Assembly: GCF_003115775.1 (NCBI RefSeq)
Contig: NZ_QEES01000007.1
Location: 62,001 to 126,000 of the forward strand
DNA: 64,000 bases
Direction: 5' to 3'
Source: Cellulomonas sp. WB94
Lineage (GTDB): Bacteria; Actinomycetota; Actinomycetes; Actinomycetales; Cellulomonadaceae
Shown: positions 44,705 through 53,227 of the stretch, in pieces
Numbering within the stretch: the stretch's first letter is position 1
Layout of the letters: every line of letters starts with the position of its first letter
The notes under the pieces: generated by a model
The model's input: only the letters and a program-made list of their open reading frames with translations
What the model was told of the DNA's origin: nothing
The model's database searches: none
Translations under genes and position numbers: made by a program

Positions 44705-44761
44705 CTCGGTCTCCTTCGGATGGTCGATCTCGTGGAGGGGTCGAACGCCCCGGCCGGTTCG

Positions 44762-45202
44762 TCAGCTCACCGGCAGCGCGGTGGCCAGGAGCACGACGAC
44801 GAACGAGCCGAGCAGCGACGAGACCGCGAGGGCCCGCGCGACGACCGTGCGCCCGGCGCTGTTCGCCCAGCCGTGCAGCCCGGCAGCGAGCATCACGAGC
44901 ACGAACGCGACGAGCTTGCCGGCGAGGGTCCGCCCGTACCCGGGCTGCGCGAGGGCGCTCCACGTGACCCCCTTGTGCGCGGCGAGCGCGACACCGGTCG
45001 CCACCTGCAGCGGGATCAGGACGATGACGGTCGCGATGCCGAACCGCATCCCCAGGGTCCGCATCAGGCCGGCGCGGTCGGTCGCCTCGAGCCGCCGCCG
45101 GGCGGCCGGCAGCACCAGCGCCGAGATCGTCAGCTGACCGCCGAGCCAGACGACGGCGCCCAGCACGTGGACGAACCGCACCAACGACCACAGCCCGAGC
45201 AC
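44762..45202 (-). CDS. CopD-like four-helix membrane protein
   Basis: The 146-residue protein has four membrane helices and the CopD/DUF4149-like start 'SLVRFVHVLGAVVWLGGQL', with His residues that can bind copper or haem. Copper-resistance D proteins import copper; many short homologues have unknown roles. The GTG start at 45202 directly follows the TAG of the NirK-like gene (TAGGTG), so the genes are translationally linked. A copper supply role for the oxidase upstream is a reasonable inference only. Confidence 0.78.
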   Translation of the reverse strand: MLGLWSLVRFVHVLGAVVWLGGQLTISALVLPAARRRLEATDRAGLMRTLGMRFGIATVIVLIPLQVATGVALAAHKGVTWSALAQPGYGRTLAGKLVAFVLVMLAAGLHGWANSAGRTVVARALAVSSLLGSFVVVLLATALPVS

Positions 45203-46612
45203 CTAGTACGCCTCGACGATGCCGTGGGCGCCCCGTTCGCCGTCGACGACGGCATGGTCGGTGAACGGGTAACGACCGGGCTCCGGGAGCACGAGCTCGA
45301 CGAACCCTCCTTGTGCGGGCGCGAGGTCCATCACCTGCGAGGCACCCTGCTCGGCATTGCCGGCCTTCAGGCGGTAGGCGCCCTCGGCGTAGACCGTGTC
45401 GAACTGGGCGCCGACGACGTGGAAGGCCGTCCCCCGCTGCGGGCCCGCGTCGACGACCCAGACCCGCAGCCGTGACCCTGCCTTGACGCGGATCGGCGCA
45501 TGGACGTACTGGTCGACGTACCCGTTGAACACGAGGGCGTCCGGCGTCTCGGCGGCGATCTTCGCCTCGTCCGCCGTCCCGTCCTGCGGGCCGAGGTACA
45601 GCTCGGACTGCACGAGCACGACCTCCGTGTCGACCGCCGGGAGGTTCGGCGGGTCGATGATCACGGCGCCGTACATCCCGTTGGCGATGTGGAGGGACAT
45701 CGGCATCGTGCTGCAGTGGTAGAGCCAGGCACCTGAGTAGCGCGCGACGAACTGGTACGTCAACGACTGGCCGGGGTCGAGCGTGCGCATCGGGACGTCC
45801 GGGGCGAGCGAGCCCGCATGGAAGTCGATCCCGTGGCCCAGGTCCGCATCGTTGACGAACGTGATCGTGAAGACGTCGCCGACGCGGCCGTGCAGCGTCG
45901 GTCCGGGCGCCGTCCCGTTGTAGGTCCACAGCGTCTGCCGGACGCCGGGAGCGACCTCGACCACGGTGTCTCGCACCGCGATCGTCAGCCGGTGCTCGGT
46001 GGCCCCAGCGGCTGGCTGCAGAGTCGGGTCGTACGGTCGCCAGTCCGGTCCCGGAGCGGCCTGGAAGTCGATGACGGGCGCCGCAGCGCCCGAGGTCGCG
46101 GTCGCCATTCCACCCATGTCGTGCCCCGAGCCCGCACCCGCACCCGCAGCACCGGTCACGACGATGCTCAGCGTCATCCCCGCGGCCCGGTGCCCGGGGA
46201 CGCTGCACCACCCCTCGATCGAGGCTGTCACCGGGCCGACGTCGAGGTTCGTGGAGCCGCCCGCGGCGAGCAGCGGCGTCTGCTGGCCGGTCGCAAGGAC
46301 GAGGTCGTGGCGCATCGCGTCGGTGTTCGTGACGGCGAGCACCAGCCGCGTACCGGACGGCACCTCGATCACCGACGGCGTGATCCGCATCCCGGCCAGG
46401 GTCACCGCAACCGTCTGGGTGCCGCCGGCTCGGACGACCGCGCGAGGATCGCCCGCGGCGGAGCCGGATCCCCCGCCCAGCGCGACGACCAGGGCGACGA
46501 CCAGCATCATCGCGCCAAGCACTGTGCCCCACAGCAGACCCCTCCGGTCTTCGGCGGGCGCGGGTGCCGCGGGCTGCTCGGTCAGGGGCGCCGTCGCGTC
46601 GGTGGCGGTCAT
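45203..46612 (-). CDS. nirK: NirK-like copper nitrite reductase with extra N-terminal cupredoxin
   Basis: The 469-residue protein has an N-terminal membrane helix (about 28-46). A first cupredoxin domain carries a likely type 1 site ('MRHDLVLATG', 'GWCSVPGHRAAGM'). Two more cupredoxin domains follow as in copper nitrite reductase. Type 1 and 2 ligands appear in 'GHGIDFHAGS' (with the catalytic Asp), 'LYHCSTMPMSLHIANGMYG' and 'YPFTDHAV', and the second-sphere His in 'TAFHVVGAQ'. It would reduce nitrite to NO at the outer face of the membrane. Laccase-like multicopper oxidase activity is less likely, since no three-copper His cluster is seen. Upstream are NnrS-like, MIP18 and Fe-S regulator genes. 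Confidence 0.8.
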   Translation of the reverse strand: MTATDATAPLTEQPAAPAPAEDRRGLLWGTVLGAMMLVVALVVALGGGSGSAAGDPRAVVRAGGTQTVAVTLAGMRITPSVIEVPSGTRLVLAVTNTDAMRHDLVLATGQQTPLLAAGGSTNLDVGPVTASIEGWCSVPGHRAAGMTLSIVVTGAAGAGAGSGHDMGGMATATSGAAAPVIDFQAAPGPDWRPYDPTLQPAAGATEHRLTIAVRDTVVEVAPGVRQTLWTYNGTAPGPTLHGRVGDVFTITFVNDADLGHGIDFHAGSLAPDVPMRTLDPGQSLTYQFVARYSGAWLYHCSTMPMSLHIANGMYGAVIIDPPNLPAVDTEVVLVQSELYLGPQDGTADEAKIAAETPDALVFNGYVDQYVHAPIRVKAGSRLRVWVVDAGPQRGTAFHVVGAQFDTVYAEGAYRLKAGNAEQGASQVMDLAPAQGGFVELVLPEPGRYPFTDHAVVDGERGAHGIVEAY

Positions 46613-47802
46613 CGGGTCGACCCCGCGGGCTGTGCACTGCCCCGCGGTCGCACCGACGTCGCACGTCGTGCTTGCGCGACCGCCGTGATGGACGACCCGA
46701 GGAAGAGCAGGATCGCGACCTCCGTCCCCACGCCGCCGGCGCGCCACCACGCGGCGAGACCGAGCGCGTCGCCGAGCACCACCCGCACCAGGAGCGAGAC
46801 GTGGAGCAGGGCCACATGCGCGTAGAACCACCCGCGGAACGGGAGGCGGACCCGCATCACAGCGGGCACGATCACCGGTGCGTGGCCGAAGATCATCGAC
46901 ATCACGAAGCCCAGGAAGACCGCATGCAGCGCGGCGTCGTAGACCGCGACGCTCACGCCGAGGTCCCCGGCCAGGAGCCAGATGACCCCTCCCACGAGCA
47001 GCCACACGTACCCGGCCAGCAGGCACACCGCCATGAACCGCGTGACACCGGCGATCTTGACGGTCCGCCGCGCGACGTCGTGCAGCGCCCCCCAGACCGC
47101 CAGCCCGACCATCCCGGCGCCGACGAGCCGGACGCCGACCTCCGTCGCCCCTCCCGGCATCGTCGTGAGCACGAGTCCGGCACCGAACAGCACAGCGGCG
47201 AGCAGGAACTGGCGGACCGAGGTGCGCGTGAGCATCGCGACGCGTGCCAGCTCGAGCCGCTCGCCGAGGATCGTCAGCACGAGGAAGCCTGCGATCCACG
47301 GCACCAGCCGCGGCAGCGTCCAGCCCGTCAGCCAGAGGAGGGTCGCGACGTACCAGCAGACCGCGCCGGCGGCCATGACCCGCAGGTGCAGCGCGGGCTG
47401 GATGCGGTGGACGACGACGTAGACGACGACAAGCACGATCGACGCCACGCACAGCAGGAGCCGCCCGACGACGGGAGGCAGGCTGACCAGGACGGCGAGG
47501 CCGCCCACACCGGCGAGCGCGGGCGCCGCGTAGGCCCATCCGCGACCGAGCGCCACGGCCCGCTCGAGCGAGATCACGGTCCCCAGGAACCCGAGCGCCA
47601 TGAGTGGTCCGTGGTCCGCGGCGGTTGTCGCCAGAAGTGTCGGGACGGGCAGTCCGAGCAGGAGCAGACCGCCCCACAGTGCCGCCAGCAGGCAGACCAG
47701 CCCGGCAAGCAGGAGGGGGATGCGGTGGCGAGGGACGGCGGGCGCCAGGCGGGACGATGCGCCGGCGGCAGGGCGAGGGCCGGACTGTGCGGACGTCACC
47801 AT
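46609..47802 (-). CDS. Polytopic membrane protein, NnrS-like
   Basis: The 397-residue protein has about twelve membrane helices. Histidines sit inside or beside helices ('DHGPLMALGFLGTVISLERA', 'ALHAVFLGFVMSMIFGHAPV', 'YAHVALLHVS'), which resembles the haem-copper NnrS proteins linked to NO stress, though similarity is distant. It starts at ATG 47802 (GTG 47799 also possible), overlapping the MIP18 gene by seven bases, and overlaps the NirK-like gene by four. The tight packing implies a shared role in nitrogen-oxide or copper metabolism. A NorB-like reductase subunit is not supported by the motifs I see. Confidence 0.7.
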   Translation of the reverse strand: MVTSAQSGPRPAAGASSRLAPAVPRHRIPLLLAGLVCLLAALWGGLLLLGLPVPTLLATTAADHGPLMALGFLGTVISLERAVALGRGWAYAAPALAGVGGLAVLVSLPPVVGRLLLCVASIVLVVVYVVVHRIQPALHLRVMAAGAVCWYVATLLWLTGWTLPRLVPWIAGFLVLTILGERLELARVAMLTRTSVRQFLLAAVLFGAGLVLTTMPGGATEVGVRLVGAGMVGLAVWGALHDVARRTVKIAGVTRFMAVCLLAGYVWLLVGGVIWLLAGDLGVSVAVYDAALHAVFLGFVMSMIFGHAPVIVPAVMRVRLPFRGWFYAHVALLHVSLLVRVVLGDALGLAAWWRAGGVGTEVAILLFLGSSITAVAQARRATSVRPRGSAQPAGSTR

Positions 47803-48134
47803 CCGAACGCCTGCTTGGTCTCGGCGGTCATCATGTCGGGCGTCCACGTCGGCACGTGGGTCAGCACGACCTCGACGCGGTCGACCGCGCCGCCCGCGAG
47901 GAGCACGCGGCGCACCTCGTCGGTCAGGTACTCGCCGAGCGGGCACGCCGGCGTCGTCGTCGTCAGGACGACGCCCGCGACCCGGTCGTGGACGTCCAGC
48001 CCGTAGACCAGCCCGAGCGAGACGATGTCGATGCCGAGCTCGGGGTCGATGACGTCGCGCAGGGATTCGCGGAGCTGGTCGGCCTCGGTCCCGGGACCGA
48101 GCAGGCGCGTCACGGACAGCAGGTCGCGGCTCAT
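47796..48134 (-). CDS. MIP18/DUF59 iron-sulfur assembly-type protein
   Basis: The 112-residue protein has the MIP18 (DUF59) core 'RDVIDPELGIDIVSLGLVYG', 'VVLTTTTPACPLGEYLTDEV' with the conserved Cys, and ends 'TPDMMTAETKQAFGW', a typical tail. These proteins help assemble or deliver Fe-S clusters. It overlaps the upstream Fe-S-type regulator (ATGA) and the downstream membrane protein, so it is central to a five-gene operon. Confidence 0.9.
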   Translation of the reverse strand: MSRDLLSVTRLLGPGTEADQLRESLRDVIDPELGIDIVSLGLVYGLDVHDRVAGVVLTTTTPACPLGEYLTDEVRRVLLAGGAVDRVEVVLTHVPTWTPDMMTAETKQAFGW

Positions 48135-48907
48135 GCCGCTCCCCCGGTCCCGGCCGCGTCCGTGGTGCCGGCCGGGGAGACGTGGGCGAGGCAGAGCCCC
48201 GGCCGGACGAACGGTTCGAGACGGATCGATGCGTGGGGCGCGCCCATCTGCTCCAGGGCACCCTGCATGAGTCCGAGATGGACGCCGCAGACGACGTCGG
48301 AGTGCTCGACGGCAACCTCGCGGAAGGGGCACCGGTGCAGCTCGATCACGGTGCCGCGCACCCCAGGGCCATCGCCGTCCTGCGAGGCGGGGGCGTGGAG
48401 CGATGCGCTGACCCGCGGCGCGAATCCCACCTCGTCCAGCAGGGCGACGATGCGGGCGACGCCGTGCTCCGCGTCCACCGGCCCGTTGGCAGGGCCGTCG
48501 GAGCCGACGACCGTGCGACCCCATCGCCGGCCGGCCTCAGCAGCTGCGCTCCCCGCTGTCGGTGCGCCCGGTGCCGACACCGACGCACCCGCGTCGATCG
48601 TGCTCGCCAGGATCCCGGCCAGCAGCTTGTACGAGTCCGCCTCGGCGGCAGGCGCTGCCGCGGATGCGCGGAACAGCACGCGCGGGCGACCGGGCGTGGT
48701 CCGCGCCTCGATTGAGGCGTCGACGAGGCCGGCCTCGACGAGCTGGTCCAGATGCGTGCGCACCGTGTTGGGGTGAAGTCCGATCTGGGCGGCGATGGCC
48801 TGGACGTCCTGGGCGCCCGGGACGGCGCGCAGCACCTCGACGATGGCCACCCGGCTCACGCCGGCGAGCGCCTTGTGGGACGAGAGGTCGATCGGTTCGG
48901 AGGGCAC
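48131..48907 (-). CDS. ArsR-like HTH regulator with C-terminal cysteines (SufR/COG2345 type)
   Basis: The 258-residue protein has a winged HTH at about 10-80 ('SRVAIVEVLRAVPGAQDV', 'IGLHPNTVRTHLDQLVEAGL'). Its C-terminal domain has Cys residues in 'HRCPFREVA', 'DVVCGVHLGL' and 'GLCLAHVS', the spacing of Fe-S-binding SufR-like regulators. It probably senses iron-sulfur state, oxygen or NO. Its promoter region (48908-48987) is AT-rich and contains TCTGTAGT direct repeats. It heads the operon with MIP18, NnrS-like and NirK-like genes and is divergent from the DUF2249 genes, so it likely controls both directions. Confidence 0.85.
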   Translation of the reverse strand: MPSEPIDLSSHKALAGVSRVAIVEVLRAVPGAQDVQAIAAQIGLHPNTVRTHLDQLVEAGLVDASIEARTTPGRPRVLFRASAAAPAAEADSYKLLAGILASTIDAGASVSAPGAPTAGSAAAEAGRRWGRTVVGSDGPANGPVDAEHGVARIVALLDEVGFAPRVSASLHAPASQDGDGPGVRGTVIELHRCPFREVAVEHSDVVCGVHLGLMQGALEQMGAPHASIRLEPFVRPGLCLAHVSPAGTTDAAGTGGAA

Positions 48908-48987
48908 GGTCTGTAGTTTTCACTGGATCTGTAGTAAAAACAACCCGCACCCCGTACGCGCCCGATCCGAGACCCCCAGGAGCTCGC
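48908..48987. promoter_or_regulatory. AT-rich divergent promoter with TCTGTAGT direct repeats
   Basis: TCTGTAGT occurs at 48910-48917 and 48928-48935, 18 bases apart, followed by TTTTCAC and AAAAACA. This is the most AT-rich spot for kilobases. It lies between the Fe-S-type regulator and the DUF2249 gene and is a good candidate for promoter plus operator of both. CAGGAG before 48988 is the ribosome site of the latter. Confidence 0.65.
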
Positions 48988-49287
48988 ATGCCCCTCGACG
49001 CCGACAGTCCCGCACTCGCACCTTCCGCTTCACCAGCGCCGACGCTCAGCGGTGGCCGCCCCCTGCATGAGCTCGACGTCCGGACGCTGCCGCACGGCGG
49101 GCGGCACGAGATCATCTTCGCCAGCCTCGACGCTCTCGAGCCCGGCGAGGCCTTCGTCATCCTCAACGACCACGACCCGAAGCCTCTGCGCTACCAGACC
49201 GAGACGCTGTGGCCGGACGTCTTCACGTGGGACTACCTCGAGGCCGGGCCGGCCCTGTGGCGCGTCGCGATCACCCGTGCCCGCTGA
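48988..49287 (+). CDS. DUF2249 protein 1
   Basis: The 99-residue protein has the DUF2249 core: 'LDVRTLPHGGRHEIIFASLD', 'FVILNDHDPKPLRYQ' and 'WDYLEAGPALWRVAI'. The conserved His and 'NDHDPKPL' strand suggest a metal- or ligand-binding alpha/beta fold; such proteins commonly occur with haemerythrin and nitrogen-oxide genes. No enzyme activity is established to my knowledge. Its end overlaps the next gene by 11 bases. Confidence 0.85.
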   Translation: MPLDADSPALAPSASPAPTLSGGRPLHELDVRTLPHGGRHEIIFASLDALEPGEAFVILNDHDPKPLRYQTETLWPDVFTWDYLEAGPALWRVAITRAR

Positions 49288-49759
49288 GGCCGCGGACGTC
49301 GTCGACGGGCTGAGCCGCGTCCTGTCGCGGGCGTGCCGTCAGCTCGCGGAGGCCGGCCAGCCGCAGCGAGCCGGCCGCCTGGCGGCCGATGGCTGGGTCC
49401 TGCTCCGCCGCACCCACCCCGTCCAGGCGCAGCGCCTCGACGGCACCATGCACCATGCCGCGCGTCTCGAGCAGCAGCTCGAGACGTCCGCGGGACCCGA
49501 CCGAAAGGACCGACCTGTGCCTGTCACCGACCGAGTCGTCGATGTCCGTACCGAGATCCCCCGCACCCGCCACGAGCTGATCTTCTCGACGTTCGCCACG
49601 CTGCCAGCGGGCACCGCGTTCATCCTGGTGAACGACCACGACCCGAAGCCGCTCTCCTACCAGCTGGCCGCGGAGAACCCCGGCGAGTTCACGTGGGAGT
49701 ACCTCGAGGAGGGCCCCGAGGTCTGGCGCGTGCGGATCGGTCGCACCGGTCCGGCCTAG
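49277..49759 (+). CDS. DUF2249 protein 2 with N-terminal helical domain
   Basis: The 160-residue protein starts at GTG 49277 inside the end of the previous gene. An N-terminal helical region (about 1-75; 'DGLSRVLSRACRQLAEAG', 'QRLDGTMHHAARLEQQLE') leads into a second DUF2249 domain ('PRTRHELIFSTFATLP', 'FILVNDHDPKPLSYQ', 'WEYLEEGPEVWRVRI'). The two DUF2249 domains in tandem genes look like a duplication. The stop shares the CTAG palindrome with the stop of the convergent GGDEF-EAL gene. Confidence 0.85.
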   Translation: MPAEAADVVDGLSRVLSRACRQLAEAGQPQRAGRLAADGWVLLRRTHPVQAQRLDGTMHHAARLEQQLETSAGPDRKDRPVPVTDRVVDVRTEIPRTRHELIFSTFATLPAGTAFILVNDHDPKPLSYQLAAENPGEFTWEYLEEGPEVWRVRIGRTGPA

Positions 49760-52038
49760 GACGACTGGGGCTCGAGGGTGGTCGAGGTCGCGGACGACGC
49801 CAGGAGGCAGGCGACCACCGTCGCGGGCGCCGGTCGCGCGAAGAGGTAGCCCTGGGCCGTGTCGCAGCCCGCCAGCGTGAGAGCGCTGAGCTGGGCCTCG
49901 GTCTCGACGCCCTCGGCAACCACCGTCAGGCCGAAGGCATGCGCGGCGTGGATCACCAGCCGGACGAGCTCGATCGTGCCCGACGCTGACGACTCGACGA
50001 GGCTCCGGTCGATCTTGAGGATGTCCGCCCGCAGGTGCTGCAGCTGGCTGATCGAGGTGTAGCCCGTCCCGAAGTCGTCGATGCTGACGGCAACTCCGAG
50101 CGCACGCAGCGCACGCATGTGAGCGTCCGCGGTCGGCTGGTCGACCAGCACAGTCTCGGTGATCTCGAGAACGAGGCGATCAGCGGCCAGCTCGGCCGCT
50201 GCGAGAGCTGCCACGACGTCCGTGACGATGCCGGCGCTCGCGAGGTGACGACCGGAGATGTTGACCGCGACGGTCATCCGCCCGCACACGTCGGGCCATC
50301 GCGCGGTCCACTCGGCCAGCTGACGTGTTGCCTCGCGCAGCACCCAACGGCCCAGGTCGCAGATCAGGTCCGACAGCTCGACGGTCGGGATGAAGTCGTC
50401 GGGCGGGACCATCCCGTGCCCGGGCCGCTGCCATCGCACGAGCGCCTCGTACCCCTCCACCCGACCCGTGGTGACCCCGACGATCGGCTGGTAGTGGAGC
50501 TCGAGGTCGTCGTCGACCAGACTCGCTCGCAATGCCTGCTCCAGCAGGGCCCGCTCGTGGAGCTCACGGCGCAGTCCGTCGTCGAAGACCTCGGCGCGAC
50601 CACGGCCGGCTGCCTTCGCGCGGTGCAGCGCCGCATCGGCGCCGCGCAGGAGCTGGTCGGCGTCGGTGCTGCCGTCTCGGACGAGCGCGACACCGATGCT
50701 CGCGCTCACCACCACATCGACAGCGCCCGCGCGTACCGGCTCGGCGATCGCCGTCACCAGCCGCTGGGCGAGGGCCACGAGCGCGGCCTCGGAGTCGAGC
50801 GCCTCGACGACGACCACGAACTCGTTGCCGCCGAGCCGGCCGACCGTGTCACCGGCGCTGACGCTGCGGCGCATCCGGCGCGCCAGCTCCCGCAGGACCC
50901 CGTCACCGACGGCGTGACCGTGCGCGTCGTTGACTGTCCTGAAGTGGTCGAGGTTGACGATCAGCAGGCCGACGCTGCTCGCGGAACGGCGGCCGCGATG
51001 CAGGGCCGCCTCCACGATGTCGAGCGCGCGGGCCCGGTTCGCCAGCTCGGTGAGTGAGTCGTACGCGGCCCGGTGCGTGAGGTCGTCACGGAGCCTGTCG
51101 CTCTGCGCGGTCGACGCCTGGACCGCTTGCCCGGCCAGCGACATGCGCGCCACGACGAGGAAGAACGCGGCGATCGAGCACAGGGCGACCGGCCACGCGT
51201 CGAGGGGGACGCCGAGCACGAGCTGGACGATCAACGTGCCCGGCGCGATCAGGACGGCGAGGGTGAGCCCCGCGAGGCGCCGCGACGTGAGGGTGTGCGG
51301 CTCTGTGCCGCGCTCCGAGAGCTCCGTCATCGACGGATGCAGCGCAGCGGCGCCCCAGAGCACGTAGGCGGCGAGCCAGAGGAGGTCGACGACGCCGCCG
51401 CCGTAGGTCGACGCTGCGCTCAGCACGGCGAACAGCGTGTCGGCGAGATAGAGGAGCACGCCCGCGCCGACGAGCAGACGGAACGCCACGGTCCGGGCGC
51501 CGGCGCCGATCACCAGTCGGACGACCATCGCGAGCAGGAGGATGTCGCCGGCCGGGTAGGCCAGACCGACGGCGCGTGAGAACGCCGTCCCGTCGCCGGA
51601 CCGCACGATGGGACCGGCGAGCACCACCCACGCCACCAGGCCGAGGTTGACCGTGACGATGCCGGCATCGATCCAGCCGACGACGTCCCGACCGCGCCTG
51701 CGGGCCCTGATCAGGAGCGCGACGCACACGGCGAGCATCGGGTATGCCGCGAGGTACAGGAAGTCGGCCGACGACGGGTAGGGCGAGACTCCTGCGACGT
51801 CGTCGTACCAGGAGTAGAGCGTGTCGCCCGCGACCCAGCACAGCTGGCCGGCCGCCAGCCAGTACCACGCGGCACGGCGGGCGGGACGGTTGCGCCGGAC
51901 ACCGACGACGATCGCGACCACACCGGACAGCCCGACGACCAGGTACATGCCGTCGCGGGCCAACCCTCGGGGAACGGCGAGGTAGGCCGCGACGACCAGT
52001 GCTCCGCCTAGCACGTACGCCCGCCACCATCGGTCCAC
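49756..52038 (-). CDS. Membrane GGDEF-EAL protein, probable c-di-GMP phosphodiesterase
   Basis: The 760-residue protein has about eight to nine N-terminal membrane helices (to about residue 300). A GGDEF domain follows, whose signature is 'RLGGNEFVVV': the catalytic GGDEF reads GGNEF, so cyclase activity is doubtful. The EAL domain is intact with 'GYEALVRW' (EAL), 'MTVAVNISGRHL', 'LEITETVL', 'SIDDFGTGYTSISQL', 'ILKIDRSLV' and 'VVAEGVET'. It likely degrades c-di-GMP in response to a membrane or light/redox cue. It follows the histidine kinase by 58 bases on the same strand and may share the operon. Confidence 0.92.
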   Translation of the reverse strand: MDRWWRAYVLGGALVVAAYLAVPRGLARDGMYLVVGLSGVVAIVVGVRRNRPARRAAWYWLAAGQLCWVAGDTLYSWYDDVAGVSPYPSSADFLYLAAYPMLAVCVALLIRARRRGRDVVGWIDAGIVTVNLGLVAWVVLAGPIVRSGDGTAFSRAVGLAYPAGDILLLAMVVRLVIGAGARTVAFRLLVGAGVLLYLADTLFAVLSAASTYGGGVVDLLWLAAYVLWGAAALHPSMTELSERGTEPHTLTSRRLAGLTLAVLIAPGTLIVQLVLGVPLDAWPVALCSIAAFFLVVARMSLAGQAVQASTAQSDRLRDDLTHRAAYDSLTELANRARALDIVEAALHRGRRSASSVGLLIVNLDHFRTVNDAHGHAVGDGVLRELARRMRRSVSAGDTVGRLGGNEFVVVVEALDSEAALVALAQRLVTAIAEPVRAGAVDVVVSASIGVALVRDGSTDADQLLRGADAALHRAKAAGRGRAEVFDDGLRRELHERALLEQALRASLVDDDLELHYQPIVGVTTGRVEGYEALVRWQRPGHGMVPPDDFIPTVELSDLICDLGRWVLREATRQLAEWTARWPDVCGRMTVAVNISGRHLASAGIVTDVVAALAAAELAADRLVLEITETVLVDQPTADAHMRALRALGVAVSIDDFGTGYTSISQLQHLRADILKIDRSLVESSASGTIELVRLVIHAAHAFGLTVVAEGVETEAQLSALTLAGCDTAQGYLFARPAPATVVACLLASSATSTTLEPQSS

Positions 52039-52096
52039 GCCCCACTATCGGTTCCGTTCCAGCCGATCTGAGCGCTGCACGCCTCGGACTGTCACC

Positions 52097-53227
52097 TCAC
52101 CCGGTCGCGAGCCGAGGAAGCTCCAACCGGAAGGTCGCACCGGTCCCACGACCGGCACTCGTCGCCGTGAGCGTGCCGCCGTGGCCGGCGACGATCGCGC
52201 GGGCGATCGTCAGGCCGATGCCGCTGCCGGCGGTGCTCCGTGTCCTCGAGGAGTCGGCGCGGTAGAACCGTTCGAAGATGCGCTCGCTGTCCGACGGGTC
52301 GAACCCCTCACCGGTGTCGACGACCTCGAGAACGGCGACGTGCGGTCCCGAGCGGACGACGACGCGGACCGCGCCGCCGCCGGGCGTGTGCCGCAGGGCG
52401 TTGTCGAGGAGGTTCGCGAGCACCTCGGTCAGCCGTTGGGGGTCGGCGCGCACCACCGGCGCGGGTCCCACGACCTCGACGTCGAGGCGGACGTCCGCGG
52501 CGGCAAAGCGGGCGCCCGCCGCCGCGACGGCGTCTGTCGACAGAGCCGCAAGGTCGACCGGCCGCGGGTGCAGGTCGAGCTGTCGCTCCTCGGCTCTCGA
52601 GACGGCGGCCATGTCGGCGACGAGGTGCTTGAGCCGTCCGGTCTGGTCGACGAGCGTCGCCAGCGTCGCGCCGTCGGCCGGCAGGACGCCGTCGACGACG
52701 GCCTCGACGGTGGCCTCGATGGAGGCCAACGGAGTCCGCAGCTCGTGCGCGAGGTCCCCGATGAGGCGGGACCGCATCGTCTCCGAGTCCGCCAGCCGGC
52801 TTGCCATGGCGTTGAACGCGTCCGCGAGCAGCGCCAGCTCGGGGCCGACCGCCGGGACCTCGACGCGCACGGCGAGATCGCCCCGCGCGAGCCGGTCGGT
52901 TGCTTCCGCGACCGCAGCCACGGAGCGCCCGAGCCGCTGCGCCACGACCCAGGTCACAGCGAACGCGACGAGCAGCGCGACAGGCAAGGCGATCCCCATC
53001 GAGGTGATCATGGCGTCCGCGAACGCCTCGTCGACGTGACGCTGGACCTCGGGCTCGACGGACGCGCCCAGCGCCGTACGCAGGTGACCCTGGAAGATCT
53101 GTGGCGCGACCACCAGCGCCACCCCGAGGAGCGTGACGCCGCAGGCGAGCACCACGAGGCCGAGCGAGACGAAGAGCCGCCACGTGAACCCCAACGGCGC
53201 GCCCCGGACCGGGCGCCCGCGGCTCAT
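52097..53227 (-). CDS. HAMP-domain sensor histidine kinase
   Basis: The 376-residue kinase has two membrane helices (about 13-38 and 73-95) around a short extracytoplasmic loop, a HAMP segment and the dimerisation His in 'LIGDLAHELRTPLASIEATV'. The ATPase domain shows 'LLDNALRHTPGGGAVRV', 'VVDTGEGFDP', 'FERFYRAD' and 'GSGIGLTIARAIVAGHGG'. It pairs with the response regulator directly upstream, overlapping it by four bases (ATGA). The nearby cupredoxin-like and SHOCT genes suggest metal or envelope sensing, but the signal is unknown. Confidence 0.94.
   Translation of the reverse strand: MSRGRPVRGAPLGFTWRLFVSLGLVVLACGVTLLGVALVVAPQIFQGHLRTALGASVEPEVQRHVDEAFADAMITSMGIALPVALLVAFAVTWVVAQRLGRSVAAVAEATDRLARGDLAVRVEVPAVGPELALLADAFNAMASRLADSETMRSRLIGDLAHELRTPLASIEATVEAVVDGVLPADGATLATLVDQTGRLKHLVADMAAVSRAEERQLDLHPRPVDLAALSTDAVAAAGARFAAADVRLDVEVVGPAPVVRADPQRLTEVLANLLDNALRHTPGGGAVRVVVRSGPHVAVLEVVDTGEGFDPSDSERIFERFYRADSSRTRSTAGSGIGLTIARAIVAGHGGTLTATSAGRGTGATFRLELPRLATG

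Noticed and set aside
44115-46817. 900-codon minus-strand frame
   Set aside because: Out-of-frame shadow of the ferredoxin, CopD-like and NirK-like genes.
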